From CAYWOS01 sp964459985 (lineage in GTDB: Bacteria > Bacillota > Clostridia > Christensenellales > Aristaeellaceae), in the NCBI GenBank assembly GCA_964459985.1, contig CAYWOS010000017.1, positions 1 through 40,979 of the forward strand: DNA of 40,979 nt, given 5' to 3'. Below, piece by piece: positions 15,979 to 24,805 of this stretch. Position 1 is the first letter of the stretch. Each line of letters begins with the position of its first letter. Made by a program: the position numbers and the translations under genes. A model generated the notes under the pieces. The model had not been told where the DNA came from. It was given only the letters and a program-made list of their open reading frames with translations, and did not search any database.

Positions 15979-16009
15979 AAGGCGGAAAAAGAATCACCGG
16001 GAGGCTCGC

Positions 16010-19000
16010 ATGGCGTTTGCCCATTTGCATCTGCATACGGAGTACAGCCTGCTCGACGGCGCGTGCCGCATCAAGCCCCTGATCAAGCGCCTTCAGGCGC
16101 TCGGCATGGACGCCTGCGCCATCACCGATCACGGCGTGCTGTACGGCGCGGTGGACTTTTATACCGCCTGCAAAGACGCCGGCATTCATCCGGTGATCGG
16201 CTGCGAGGCGTACGTCTGTCCCGACCGGACGGACAAGCGCGTGCTCTCGCGCGAATACAGCCATCTGATCCTTTTGTGCGAAAACGAAACGGGCTACCGC
16301 AACCTCATGTACATCATCAGCGAGGGCTTCACAAGCGGGTTTTACTACCGCCCGCGCATCGATTACGCGCTGCTGCGCGATCACCATGAAGGGCTGATCG
16401 CCTTGAGCGCCTGCCTGTCGGGCGATCTGCCCAAGCTGCTGCTCGACGGGCGTCTCAACGACGCCGAGCGCCACGCGCGCGATATGGAGGCGCTGTTCGG
16501 CCAAGGCAATTACTTCATCGAAATCATGGATCACGGCATTACCGAGGAAAAAACGGTGCTGCCGCGCCTGATCGCGCTGTCCGAGAAAACGGGCATCCCG
16601 CTCGTCGCCACCAACGACTGCCATTATCTGGAAAAGAAGGACGCCGACGCGCAGGAAGTGCTCATGTGCATCCAGACGGGCAAAACGCTCGAGGACGAGA
16701 CGCGGATGCGCATGACCACGCGCGAACTGTACGTCAAATCCGAGGAGGAAATGCTGGCGCTCTTTCCCGGCCATAAGGACGCCGTCTTCCGCGCGGAAGA
16801 GATCGCCAAGCGCTGCCGGGTTGATTTTGACTTCCATACCGTTCATCTGCCGCGCTTCCCCGTGCCCGAGGGCGAAACGGCGGAAGGGATGCTGCGCAGG
16901 CTGTGCTATGAGGGACTCGCCAAGCGCTACGCGGCGGACGACGAAACGGCGAAGGAGCGCCTCGAGTACGAGCTTTCCGTCATCACCCAGATGGGGTATG
17001 TCGATTACTTCCTGATCGTGTGGGATTTCATCCGCTTCGCCAAGGAAAACGGCATCATGGTCGGCCCGGGGCGCGGAAGCGGTGCGGCGAGCATCGTCGC
17101 CTACTGCCTGAACATCACTTTGCTCGATCCCATCAAGTACGCCCTGACCTTCGAGCGCTTCCTCAATCCCGAGCGCGTTTCCATGCCCGATATCGACATG
17201 GATTTCTGCTACGAGCGGCGTCAGGAGGTCATCGATTACGTCACCGCCAAGTACGGAACCGACCACGTCAGCCAGATCATCACCTTCGGCACGATGGCGG
17301 CGCGGGGCGTATTGCGCGACGTCGGGCGCGTGCTGGGCTATCCCTACGCCGAGGTCGACCGCGTGGCGAAGGCGGTGCCCATGGCGCTGGACATGACGCT
17401 CGAAAAAGCGCTCGATTTAAGTCCCGAATTGAAAAAGCTCTATGACAACGACGAGCGCGTGAAAAAGCTCATCGACACCTCGCTGACGCTCGAGGGCATG
17501 CCGCGCCACGCCTCGACGCACGCGGCGGGCGTGCTCATCACGCGCGAGCCGGTCACGCATTACGTGCCGCTCCAGAAGAACGACGAGGTCGTCACCACGC
17601 AGTACCCGATGGGCAATATCGAAAAGCTGGGGCTGCTCAAAATGGACTTTCTCGGGCTGCGCACGCTGACCGTCATCCGCGACGCGCTGGACATGATGCG
17701 CCTGCGCGGCGTCGACAGGACGCCGGAGGACATCCCGATGGACGATCCCGAGGTGTACGACATGATCTGCGCGGGCGATACAGACGGCGTGTTTCAGCTG
17801 GAAGGCGGCGGGATGCGCGCCTTTCTCGCCAACATGAAGCCGCGCAATTTCGAGGACATCATCGCCGCCATCTCGCTGTACCGCCCGGGGCCGATGGAAT
17901 CGATCCCGCGCTACATACGCGGCAAGTTGCACCCCGAGAGCGTCGAGTACGCGACGCCGCTCCTCAAGCCCATACTTGACGTCACCTACGGCTGCATGGT
18001 GTATCAGGAGCAGGTCATGCAGATCGTGCGCGATCTGGCGGGGTACTCGCTGGGGCGCAGCGATCTAATGCGCCGCGCCATGGCGAAAAAGAAAAAGGAC
18101 GTGATGGCCAAGGAACGCGTCAACTTCGTCCACGGCTCGGACAAGGACGGCATTCCCGGCGCGATCAGAAACGGCGTGCCCGAGGCGGTCGCCGAACAGA
18201 TTTTCGACGAAATGGCATCCTTCGCCTCCTACGCCTTCAACAAGGCGCACGCCGCGTGCTACGCCGTCGTCGCACTGCAAACGGCGTGGCTCAAAAAGCA
18301 TTATCCCGCCGAATTTATGGCGGCGCTGATGAACTCGGTCGTAGGCAACGCCGGCAAAATCGCCGGCTACATCCACTACTGCCGCAAGCACGATATCCCC
18401 ATCCTGCCGCCCAGCGTCAATTTTTCACGCCGCAAGTTTCACGTCGATACCGATAAAACCGGCAGGCTCGGCATCCGCTTTGGCATGGGCGGCGTCAAAA
18501 ACGTCGGCGACAAGGCGGTGGACGCCATCGTCGCGGAGCGCGAAAGGGACGGCGCGTTCAGGAATATCTTTGATTTCTGCCGCCGCGTGACGGGCGAGGA
18601 AATCAACAAGCGCGCCGTCGAATCGCTCATTTACGCGGGATGCTTCGACGGCATGGGCGGCACGCGAATGCAGTGCATCGGCATCTACGATACCGTGATG
18701 GACGCGCAGGCGAGCATCCGCAAGCAAAACGTCGACGGTCAGGTGTCCTTGTTCGATCAGGGGCAGCCCGCCGAGGCCATGCGCCAGCGGGACGAGTATC
18801 CGCCGCTCGGCGAATACCCCACGCGCGAACTGCTCAATCAGGAAAAGGACATGACGGGCGTGTACGTGAGCGGTCATCCGCTGGACGAATACGCCGATCT
18901 GCTCGACAAGCTGCCCGTCAACAGCGCTTACCTCGCCGAGATCGCGGAGCGCGAGGACGGCGGCATCGCGGACGACGGCCGGCTCGTATCCATGGGCGGC

Positions 19001-19504
19001 ATCATCGTCGAAACGCACGGCAAGGCGACCAAAAAGGGCGCGATGATGGGGTTCATCACGCTCGAGGATCTGACGGGGCAGGTCGAGGCGCTGGTGTTTC
19101 CGCGCGTGTACGAACGCTGCGCGCACGTCATCGCCGTCGATGAAACGGTGCTTTTGCACGGCAGGCTGTCGGTGCGGGAGGACGAGGCGCCCAAGCTGCT
19201 CGTGGACGCCGTCGAGCCGCTGATCCCGGGCATGGCGCCGCGCCATCCTGTCAAAACCGACGCCCAGCTCGCCAAGGAATCGCCGCGAAAGATCTACTTA
19301 AGGCTCCGCCGCGATCAAATGAGCGCCGTCGCCGACACGCTCAAGTGTTACGCGGGCGATATCCCGGTGTATCTCAATCTCCCCGACGAACAGATCACGT
19401 TGCTCGCGCCCAAGGATCTGTGGGTCGGCTCGGCGGAAGGCGCGGCGCAGGCGCTCGCGCGCATCCTTCCGGCAGACAATATAAAGGTGGTAGAAAACCG
19501 ATGA
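16010..19504 (+). CDS. dnaE: DNA polymerase III subunit alpha
   Basis: This 1164-residue replicative polymerase subunit has the standard order. The N-terminal PHP domain has H5-L-H7-L-H9 and AITDHGVLYG. The C-family polymerase core has the catalytic PDIDMDF (D394, D396) and KMDFLGLRTLT (D546), plus PRHASTHAAGV and the finger motif YRPGPM. A helix-hairpin-helix region follows (INKRAVESLIYAG), then an OB domain at about 990-1065 (MGGIIVETHGKATKKGAMMGFITLEDLTG) and a short C-terminal domain. The length and intact PHP metal ligands are typical of DnaE1. The ATG has GGGAGG 6 nt upstream. Its stop overlaps the next start as ATGA, placing three regulatory genes in the same transcript. Confidence 0.97.
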   Translation: MAFAHLHLHTEYSLLDGACRIKPLIKRLQALGMDACAITDHGVLYGAVDFYTACKDAGIHPVIGCEAYVCPDRTDKRVLSREYSHLILLCENETGYRNLMYIISEGFTSGFYYRPRIDYALLRDHHEGLIALSACLSGDLPKLLLDGRLNDAERHARDMEALFGQGNYFIEIMDHGITEEKTVLPRLIALSEKTGIPLVATNDCHYLEKKDADAQEVLMCIQTGKTLEDETRMRMTTRELYVKSEEEMLALFPGHKDAVFRAEEIAKRCRVDFDFHTVHLPRFPVPEGETAEGMLRRLCYEGLAKRYAADDETAKERLEYELSVITQMGYVDYFLIVWDFIRFAKENGIMVGPGRGSGAASIVAYCLNITLLDPIKYALTFERFLNPERVSMPDIDMDFCYERRQEVIDYVTAKYGTDHVSQIITFGTMAARGVLRDVGRVLGYPYAEVDRVAKAVPMALDMTLEKALDLSPELKKLYDNDERVKKLIDTSLTLEGMPRHASTHAAGVLITREPVTHYVPLQKNDEVVTTQYPMGNIEKLGLLKMDFLGLRTLTVIRDALDMMRLRGVDRTPEDIPMDDPEVYDMICAGDTDGVFQLEGGGMRAFLANMKPRNFEDIIAAISLYRPGPMESIPRYIRGKLHPESVEYATPLLKPILDVTYGCMVYQEQVMQIVRDLAGYSLGRSDLMRRAMAKKKKDVMAKERVNFVHGSDKDGIPGAIRNGVPEAVAEQIFDEMASFASYAFNKAHAACYAVVALQTAWLKKHYPAEFMAALMNSVVGNAGKIAGYIHYCRKHDIPILPPSVNFSRRKFHVDTDKTGRLGIRFGMGGVKNVGDKAVDAIVAERERDGAFRNIFDFCRRVTGEEINKRAVESLIYAGCFDGMGGTRMQCIGIYDTVMDAQASIRKQNVDGQVSLFDQGQPAEAMRQRDEYPPLGEYPTRELLNQEKDMTGVYVSGHPLDEYADLLDKLPVNSAYLAEIAEREDGGIADDGRLVSMGGIIVETHGKATKKGAMMGFITLEDLTGQVEALVFPRVYERCAHVIAVDETVLLHGRLSVREDEAPKLLVDAVEPLIPGMAPRHPVKTDAQLAKESPRKIYLRLRRDQMSAVADTLKCYAGDIPVYLNLPDEQITLLAPKDLWVGSAEGAAQALARILPADNIKVVENR

Positions 19505-19878
19505 CGCTGATGACGCTTTCAATCCCGGCGAAACCCGAATGGATTCTCGTGCTGCGCATGGCGGTCAGCGGCGTGGCGGCACTGTTCGACTTGCCCATCG
19601 ACGTGGCGGACGATCTCAAAACCGCGATGGACGAAAGCGGCGAGTTGCTTTTGCACCAGGATTACTGCGTCGAAGCGCTCAAGCTCACCTGCGAAAAGGA
19701 CGAGGGCGGGCTGTCGATGTGCCTGTCCGCGACGCCGTGCGGCGAAACGCACGCGCAGGACAAGCCCGACGCCGAGATCGCGCGCATGATCATCGAAACG
19801 CTGGTGCGCGAGGTCGATTTCGACCGTAAGGGCGACAACGTGCTGGGCGTGAGGATGCGCCTGCCGAGGAAAGCATGA
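19501..19878 (+). CDS. RsbW-like anti-sigma protein with degenerate ATP-binding motifs
   Basis: This 125-residue protein has the outline of the RsbW/SpoIIAB HATPase_c_2 family: the N-box helix region DLKTAMDESGELLLHQDY, a central strand pair, and the C-terminal EIARMIIETLVREVDFD. The residues that make this fold an ATP-binding kinase are not seen. The N-box Asn is absent, and neither the DxGxG box nor the GxGL box is recognisable. It lies in ATGA overlap with dnaE upstream and the sigma factor gene downstream, exactly where an anti-sigma factor for that sigma would be. A kinase-dead anti-sigma factor is the best reading. No anti-anti-sigma partner is encoded nearby. Confidence 0.7.
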   Translation: MTLMTLSIPAKPEWILVLRMAVSGVAALFDLPIDVADDLKTAMDESGELLLHQDYCVEALKLTCEKDEGGLSMCLSATPCGETHAQDKPDAEIARMIIETLVREVDFDRKGDNVLGVRMRLPRKA

Positions 19879-20606
19879 TTGATTCCGAACGAATGCATGA
19901 TCTGGCGTGCGCATACGCCGATTCGCGAAGCGACGCGGCGCTCTCCGCCGCCGCCGAGGCGTGCCTGCCGCTCTGCGCCGTGATCGCGCGGCGCTTTTCG
20001 GGGCGCGGCGTCGATTACGACGATCTGTACCAGACGGCGGCGCTGGCGTGCGTGCGCGCGATCAGGGATTTCGATCCGGCGCGGGGGCTGCGCTTTTCCA
20101 CCTATGTCACGCCGACCGTCACGGGCGTCGTGCGCAATTATCTGCGCGACAAAGCCTCCACGATGCGCGCGCCGCGCGGCATGGCGGAGCGCGCCGCGCG
20201 GCTGCAAAAAGCGCGCGAAACCCTCGCGCGCGCGCTCCATCGCGAGCCGACCGCGCGCGAGATCGCCGGGGAAATGGGCATCGACGTGGCCGAAGTGCTC
20301 GATCTTCTGGTCTTCGCCGAATCGCGGAACATCAAACCGCTCGAGCACGTTGACGACGACGGCTTGTCGGTCGCCGAGCGCGTGGGCGGGGACGACGCCG
20401 GGTTCGAGCGCTTCGCGATGCGCGAGGATTTGAAGCAGGCGCTCGCCCGGCTGTCGGGCGACGAGAAAACGCTGCTTGCGTTCCGCTTTGACAGGCGGAT
20501 GACGCAGCGCGAAACGGCGAGGGAAATGGGGCTTTCACAAATGCAGGTGTCCCGGATGGAGCGGCGCGTGATCGCGGCGCTGCGCGGCGATATGGAGGCG
20601 TTATGA
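19875..20606 (+). CDS. RNA polymerase sigma factor, SigB/SigF/SigG type
   Basis: This 243-residue sigma-70 family factor has region 2 as DYDDLYQTAALACVRAIRDFDPARGLRFSTYV, the core-binding and -10-melting region. Region 3 is KARETLARALHREPTAREIAGEMGI. Region 4 contains the -35 helix-turn-helix RETAREMGLSQMQVSRMERRV. The QMQVSRMERR signature and the lack of region 1.1 are typical of the SigB/F/G general-stress and sporulation group. Its position after an RsbW-like gene matches spoIIAB-sigF and rsbW-sigB. However, the upstream gene is dnaE, not an anti-anti-sigma, and the downstream gene is a histidine kinase. The target regulon is unknown. It is probably not SigF or SigG itself, because both sit in other conserved loci. 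Confidence 0.9.
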   Translation: MIDSERMHDLACAYADSRSDAALSAAAEACLPLCAVIARRFSGRGVDYDDLYQTAALACVRAIRDFDPARGLRFSTYVTPTVTGVVRNYLRDKASTMRAPRGMAERAARLQKARETLARALHREPTAREIAGEMGIDVAEVLDLLVFAESRNIKPLEHVDDDGLSVAERVGGDDAGFERFAMREDLKQALARLSGDEKTLLAFRFDRRMTQRETAREMGLSQMQVSRMERRVIAALRGDMEAL

Positions 20607-21484
20607 CCAGAATCATGCCAAAGCGCGTCAATGTATACAAGGCGGCGCAGCTCGCCATCGTCATCAACGCGCTCGAGCTCGTCTCAATCATCGCGCTCAG
20701 CGCCTATATCCTCTCGGACGGCCTGCACACCGCGCTTAAGGGCGTCTACGGCGATCTGGCGATCCTGACGCTCGCCGTGGTCGCGGGTGTGGGCGCCGTC
20801 GTCGATATCCGCGACGCGTGGACGGCGCGCAGCGCGTCGGTCAAGCTGCGCGGGCTGGACGAAACGGTCGAGCAAATGAGCGATCTCAACCGCGCCCTGC
20901 GCGCGCAAAGGCACGATTTCCTCAATCATCTGCAAGTGGTGTACAGCCTCATGGAAATGAAGGAGTACGACGAGGCGAGCCGGTACATCGATCAGGTGTA
21001 CGGCGATATCCGCGCGGTGAGCGGCGCGCTGAAAACCGCCTGCGCGCCGGTCAACGCGCTGCTTCGCGCCAAAATGACCGAGTGCGAGCAGCAAAAGATC
21101 ACCGTCACGCTCGACGTGCACGCGGCGTGGCAGTCGCTGCCCCTGCCCGCGTGGGAAATGTGCCGCGTGCTGTCCAATCTGATCGATAACGCCATCGACG
21201 CCCTGCGCGGGCAGGCAGACGCGCGGCTGACCATCCGGCTCAAGGAGGATTTGCAGTCCTGTTCCTTCTCGGTGGAAAACAACGGCCCCGCCATCCCCGA
21301 GGATACGGGCCGACATATCTTCGACGCCGGGTTCTCGGGCAAGGGCACGGGGCGCGGCATGGGCCTGTACATCGCGCGCGAAACGCTGCGCGCGGCGGGC
21401 GGGGAACTCACCTATCAAAGCGACGGGGACGGAACGGCGTTTCTCGGCTTCGTGCCCAAATCGGCGGAAAAAGGGACGGAATAG
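20603..21484 (+). CDS. Membrane sensor histidine kinase with Spo0B-like phosphoacceptor domain
   Basis: In this 293-residue protein two N-terminal membrane helices (residues about 12-36 and 50-68) lead to a Spo0B-type dimerization helix with RHDFLNHLQVVYSLM, where the His of RHDF is the likely phosphorylated residue. The catalytic domain has N-box MCRVLSNLIDNAIDAL and glycine boxes in AGFSGKGTGRGMGLYIA. This layout matches the GHKL, citrate/malate-sensor or AgrC-like group rather than classical EnvZ kinases. There is almost no extracellular sensor loop, so it may sense membrane state or a partner protein. GGAGG precedes the ATG, which overlaps the sigma factor stop. No response regulator is encoded in the window. 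Confidence 0.88.
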   Translation: MTRIMPKRVNVYKAAQLAIVINALELVSIIALSAYILSDGLHTALKGVYGDLAILTLAVVAGVGAVVDIRDAWTARSASVKLRGLDETVEQMSDLNRALRAQRHDFLNHLQVVYSLMEMKEYDEASRYIDQVYGDIRAVSGALKTACAPVNALLRAKMTECEQQKITVTLDVHAAWQSLPLPAWEMCRVLSNLIDNAIDALRGQADARLTIRLKEDLQSCSFSVENNGPAIPEDTGRHIFDAGFSGKGTGRGMGLYIARETLRAAGGELTYQSDGDGTAFLGFVPKSAEKGTE

Positions 21485-21487
21485 CGC

Positions 21488-21516
21488 TTGCGCGGTCCCG
21501 GCGGCTGTGGTATAAT
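21488..21516 (+). promoter_or_regulatory. Promoter of the DUF1846 gene
   Basis: TTGCGC (21488-21493), a 17-bp spacer and a perfect TATAAT (21511-21516), immediately after the histidine kinase stop codon and 33 bp before the next start. Confidence 0.75.
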
Positions 21517-21549
21517 CGCCGATGGTATTTTTTGCGGGGAGAGATACGA

Positions 21550-23031
21550 ATGAAGATCGGCTTTGACCATGATCGGTACACCGCCATGCAGTCCGAACAC
21601 ATTCTCGAGCGGATCGAGCAATTCGGCGGCAAGCTCTATCTCGAGCTTGGCGGCAAGCTGTTCGACGATTATCACGCCTCGCGCGTGCTGCCGGGCTTCC
21701 GCCCCGACAGCAAGATCGGTATGCTGCTCAAAATGCGCGACCAGTGCGAACTGGTCATCGCCATCAACGCCGACGACATCGAGAAAAGCAAAGTCCGCGG
21801 CGATCTGGGCATCACCTACGACGCCGACGTATTGCGGCTGATCGACGCCTTCCGCGCCGTGGGCATGTATGTGGGCAGCGTGGTCATGACGCGCTTTCGC
21901 GCCCAGCACAACGCCGTCGCCTTCCAGAAGCATCTGGAAGAGCTGGGCGTCAAAGTGTACCGCCATTACCCCATCGAAGGCTATCCCTCCGACGTCAAGC
22001 ACATCGTCAGCGATCAGGGCTACGGCCTCAACGATTACATCGAAACCACGCGCCCGCTCGTGCTCGTCACCGCGCCCGGCCCGGGAAGCGGCAAGATGGC
22101 GACCTGCCTGAGCCAATTGTTCCTCGAGCATCGGCGCGGCGTGCGCGCCGGTTACGCCAAGTTTGAAACCTTCCCTATCTGGAACCTGCCGCTCAAGCAT
22201 CCCGTAAACATCGCCTACGAGGCGGCAACCGCCGATCTGTCCGACGTCAACATGATCGATCCCTTCCATCTGGACGCCTACGGCGTCACGACGGTCAACT
22301 ACAACCGCGATGTCGAGGTTTTCCCCGTGCTCAAGGAGATTTTTGAGCACATATATGGCGAATCGCCCTACAAATCGCCCACCGACATGGGCGTCAACAT
22401 GGTCGGCAACTGCATCATTGACGACGACGCCTGCCGCGCCGCCGCCGGGCAGGAGATCATCCGCCGGTTTTACGCCGCGCGCTGCTCGCTCAAGCAAGGG
22501 CACGCCTCGCAGGAGGAAGTGGACAAGATCAAATTACTGCTCAAGCAGGCGAATCTGTCCGACGACGACCGTCCCGTCATCGCCGCCGCGCGCAGCCGCG
22601 CCGAGGAAACGGGCGCGCCGGCGCTCGCCATCGAGCTGCCCGACGGCAGAATCATCACAGGCAAAACCAGCCCGCTCCTCGGGCCCTCCGCCGCCGTGCT
22701 GCTCAACGCCGTCAAAAAGCTCGGCGGCATCCACAAAAACCGTCATCTGATCTCGCCCGCGTACATCAAGCCCGTGCAGTCGCTCAAATGCGATTATCTG
22801 GGGAATCATAATCCCCGCCTGCACACCGACGAAGTGCTGGTGGCGCTGTCCATCGCGGCGGCGGGCGACGAAAGCGCGCAGATCGCTATGCGCCAGCTTC
22901 CCCTGCTCAAGGGCTGCGAGGCGCACGCCACCGTCATTCTCCCGCAGGTCGACGAAGACGTGTTCCGCAAACTCGGCGTCAACGTGACCTGCGATCCGCA
23001 GTACCAGACGCACAAGCTCTACCACAAGTAA
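21550..23031 (+). CDS. DUF1846 family protein
   Basis: This 493-residue protein matches the DUF1846 family along its whole length. Landmarks are the N-terminal KIGFDHDRYTAMQSEHILER, the nucleotide-loop-like VTAPGPGSGKMATCLSQ (a Gly-rich GxxxGK, not a canonical Walker A), ADLSDVNMIDPFHLDAYG and a C-terminal domain ending LGVNVTCDPQYQTHKLYHK. The family is widespread in Firmicutes and some structures exist, but I know of no settled function. The conserved loop suggests a nucleotide or phosphorylated ligand. The ATG at 21550 follows GGGGAGAG. A second ATG-like start 18 bp upstream has no good ribosome-binding site. The next gene starts 9 bp downstream, suggesting an operon with the membrane protein and tsaD. 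Confidence 0.88.
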   Translation: MKIGFDHDRYTAMQSEHILERIEQFGGKLYLELGGKLFDDYHASRVLPGFRPDSKIGMLLKMRDQCELVIAINADDIEKSKVRGDLGITYDADVLRLIDAFRAVGMYVGSVVMTRFRAQHNAVAFQKHLEELGVKVYRHYPIEGYPSDVKHIVSDQGYGLNDYIETTRPLVLVTAPGPGSGKMATCLSQLFLEHRRGVRAGYAKFETFPIWNLPLKHPVNIAYEAATADLSDVNMIDPFHLDAYGVTTVNYNRDVEVFPVLKEIFEHIYGESPYKSPTDMGVNMVGNCIIDDDACRAAAGQEIIRRFYAARCSLKQGHASQEEVDKIKLLLKQANLSDDDRPVIAAARSRAEETGAPALAIELPDGRIITGKTSPLLGPSAAVLLNAVKKLGGIHKNRHLISPAYIKPVQSLKCDYLGNHNPRLHTDEVLVALSIAAAGDESAQIAMRQLPLLKGCEAHATVILPQVDEDVFRKLGVNVTCDPQYQTHKLYHK

Positions 23032-23040
23032 GGAAGATCC

Positions 23041-23733
23041 ATGAAAAAACGCGCCGCTTGTCTCCGATTTCTCCTCGCCGTCGCCGCCGTGCTCGTTTAT
23101 TTCACGGCGCTGTTATGCGTGATTCTGCCCGCGATGTGCAAGGACGGCGAGCATCTCGCGCGCGATTTCGCCGCGTACGGCGACCGCGCCGTGACCGGGC
23201 TGACGGCGGAGGGCGAGCGAACGGTCGCCGACGCGCTGGCGCGGTATTTTTCGGGCGACGCCGCATCGCCGCAGACGACCGTGGCGCGCTTTGACGCGCT
23301 TGTCCCGGCGTTTTCCGAAAAGGAACTGTCGCATCTCAAGGACATCAGGGGATTGATCGACGCCGCGCAGCCCGTCACCGCGCTGTGTTTCGCCGCGCTG
23401 CTGCTCATGCTGGTATGCGTGTTCGTGCAGGGCAAGGGCGAGCATGTGCGGACGCTCGGCCGCGCGTTTTGCGTGCTGCCCGCGCTGCTCGCCGCGCTCG
23501 CGGTCTGGGCGGCGTTTAATTTCGACGGTTTGTTCATTACCTTCCACAAAATCCTGTTCACCAACGACGACTGGCTGCTCGACCCGCGAACGCATCTGCT
23601 GATTCAGCTCATGCCGCTTGAGTTTTTCATGGCGGCGCTCAAGCGCGCGGCGCTCCATCTGCTGCTCCTCCTGCTTTTGCCCTATATCGCGCTGCGCGTG
23701 ATCTCGCGCCGCATGAACTGCGGGAGGACGTAG
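23041..23733 (+). CDS. TIGR01906/DUF1461 family integral membrane protein
   Basis: This 230-residue protein has an N-terminal membrane helix (residues about 8-32), a polar segment, then three more helices (about 115-137, 145-162 and 203-225). The segment FNFDGLFITFHKILFTNDDWLLDPRTHLLIQLMP is the hallmark of this family, whose function is unknown. FHKILF and the DDWLLDP loop are its most conserved part. It lies 9 bp after the DUF1846 gene and 2 bp before tsaD, so the three are probably cotranscribed. Association with tsaD may just reflect housekeeping gene packing. Confidence 0.85.
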   Translation: MKKRAACLRFLLAVAAVLVYFTALLCVILPAMCKDGEHLARDFAAYGDRAVTGLTAEGERTVADALARYFSGDAASPQTTVARFDALVPAFSEKELSHLKDIRGLIDAAQPVTALCFAALLLMLVCVFVQGKGEHVRTLGRAFCVLPALLAALAVWAAFNFDGLFITFHKILFTNDDWLLDPRTHLLIQLMPLEFFMAALKRAALHLLLLLLLPYIALRVISRRMNCGRT

Positions 23734-23735
23734 GC

Positions 23736-24794
23736 ATGAGCGAACGCATGATGAACGCCGATCGGATTCCCGCGCTGCTTTGCAAGGACAGCGTGCGCGT
23801 GCTCGCCATTGAGACCTCCTGCGACGAGACGGCCGCCGCCGTCGTCGAAAACGGCAGAACCATTCTTTCGAACGCCGTGTTTTCGCAGATCGATCTGCAC
23901 GCGCTCTACGGCGGCGTCGTGCCCGAGATCGCCAGCCGCGCGCACGTTGAAACGGTCGACCGCATGATTGATCAGGCGCTCGCGGACGCCGGACTGACCC
24001 TTAAGGACATCGACGCCGTCGGCGTCACCTACGGCCCCGGACTGGTCGGCGCGCTGCTCACCGGCGTGACCAGCGCCAAGGCGCTCGCTTATGCCGCGCA
24101 TCTCCCGCTCATTCCCGTCAATCACATCGAGGGGCACATCTGCGCCAATTACCTCACCTCGCCCGATTTGGAACCGCCCTTTCTCTGCCTCGTCGTGAGC
24201 GGCGGGCACAGCCACATCATCGAGGTCGCCGATTACGGCGTGTACCATTTGATCGGCTGCACGCAGGACGACGCGGCGGGCGAGGCGTTCGACAAGGCGG
24301 CGCGCGTGCTCGATATCCCCTATCCCGGCGGGCCTTTGCTTGACAAGCTGGCGTGGGAGGGCGATCCTTCGGCGCTTCCGCTGCCGCACCCGCACACCGA
24401 GGGCAGGTATGACTTCAGCTTTTCGGGCTTGAAAACCGCCTTCATCAACGCCATCCATACCATGAAGCAACGCGGCGAAGCGCCCGCGCGCGCCGATCTC
24501 GCCGCGTCCTTCCGCAAGGCGGTCGTCGATCTGCTGATCGGGAAAACCATGCTGGCCGCCGCCGATACGGGCGCGCGGAAACTGGCGCTCGCGGGCGGCG
24601 TGTCGGCGAACAGCCTGCTCCGCCGCGACATGCAATCCGTCTGCGACAGGCACGGCATTCGCCTGTATCTGCCCGCGTTGCCCCTGTGCGGCGACAACGC
24701 CGCCATGATCGCCTCCGCCGCGTATTACCGCCTCATGCGCGGCGAGTGCGCGCCGCTCTCGCTCAACGCGCAGCCCGCGCTGCGGCTGGTGTAG
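23736..24794 (+). CDS. tsaD: tRNA N6-adenosine threonylcarbamoyltransferase
   Basis: This 352-residue Kae1/TsaD enzyme transfers threonylcarbamoyl from TC-AMP to A37 of ANN-decoding tRNAs, acting with TsaB and TsaE (not encoded here). Family motifs are LAIETSCDETAAAVV at the N-terminus, metal-binding NHIEGH (H130, H134), LVVSGGHSHI, DAAGEAFDKAARVL and the C-terminal CGDNAAMIA. The length is near normal, with about 20 extra residues before the first motif. A later start is possible, but the ATG at 23736 has GGGAGG just upstream. It is the last gene of the DUF1846-TIGR01906-tsaD unit. Confidence 0.96.
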   Translation: MSERMMNADRIPALLCKDSVRVLAIETSCDETAAAVVENGRTILSNAVFSQIDLHALYGGVVPEIASRAHVETVDRMIDQALADAGLTLKDIDAVGVTYGPGLVGALLTGVTSAKALAYAAHLPLIPVNHIEGHICANYLTSPDLEPPFLCLVVSGGHSHIIEVADYGVYHLIGCTQDDAAGEAFDKAARVLDIPYPGGPLLDKLAWEGDPSALPLPHPHTEGRYDFSFSGLKTAFINAIHTMKQRGEAPARADLAASFRKAVVDLLIGKTMLAAADTGARKLALAGGVSANSLLRRDMQSVCDRHGIRLYLPALPLCGDNAAMIASAAYYRLMRGECAPLSLNAQPALRLV

Positions 24795-24805
24795 GCGCGA
24801 GGACG

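Noticed and set aside
15743..16009. In-frame extension upstream of the dnaE start
   Set aside because: It runs through the divergent TVP38 gene and the promoter region; the ATG at 16010 has a good ribosome-binding site and begins at the PHP domain.
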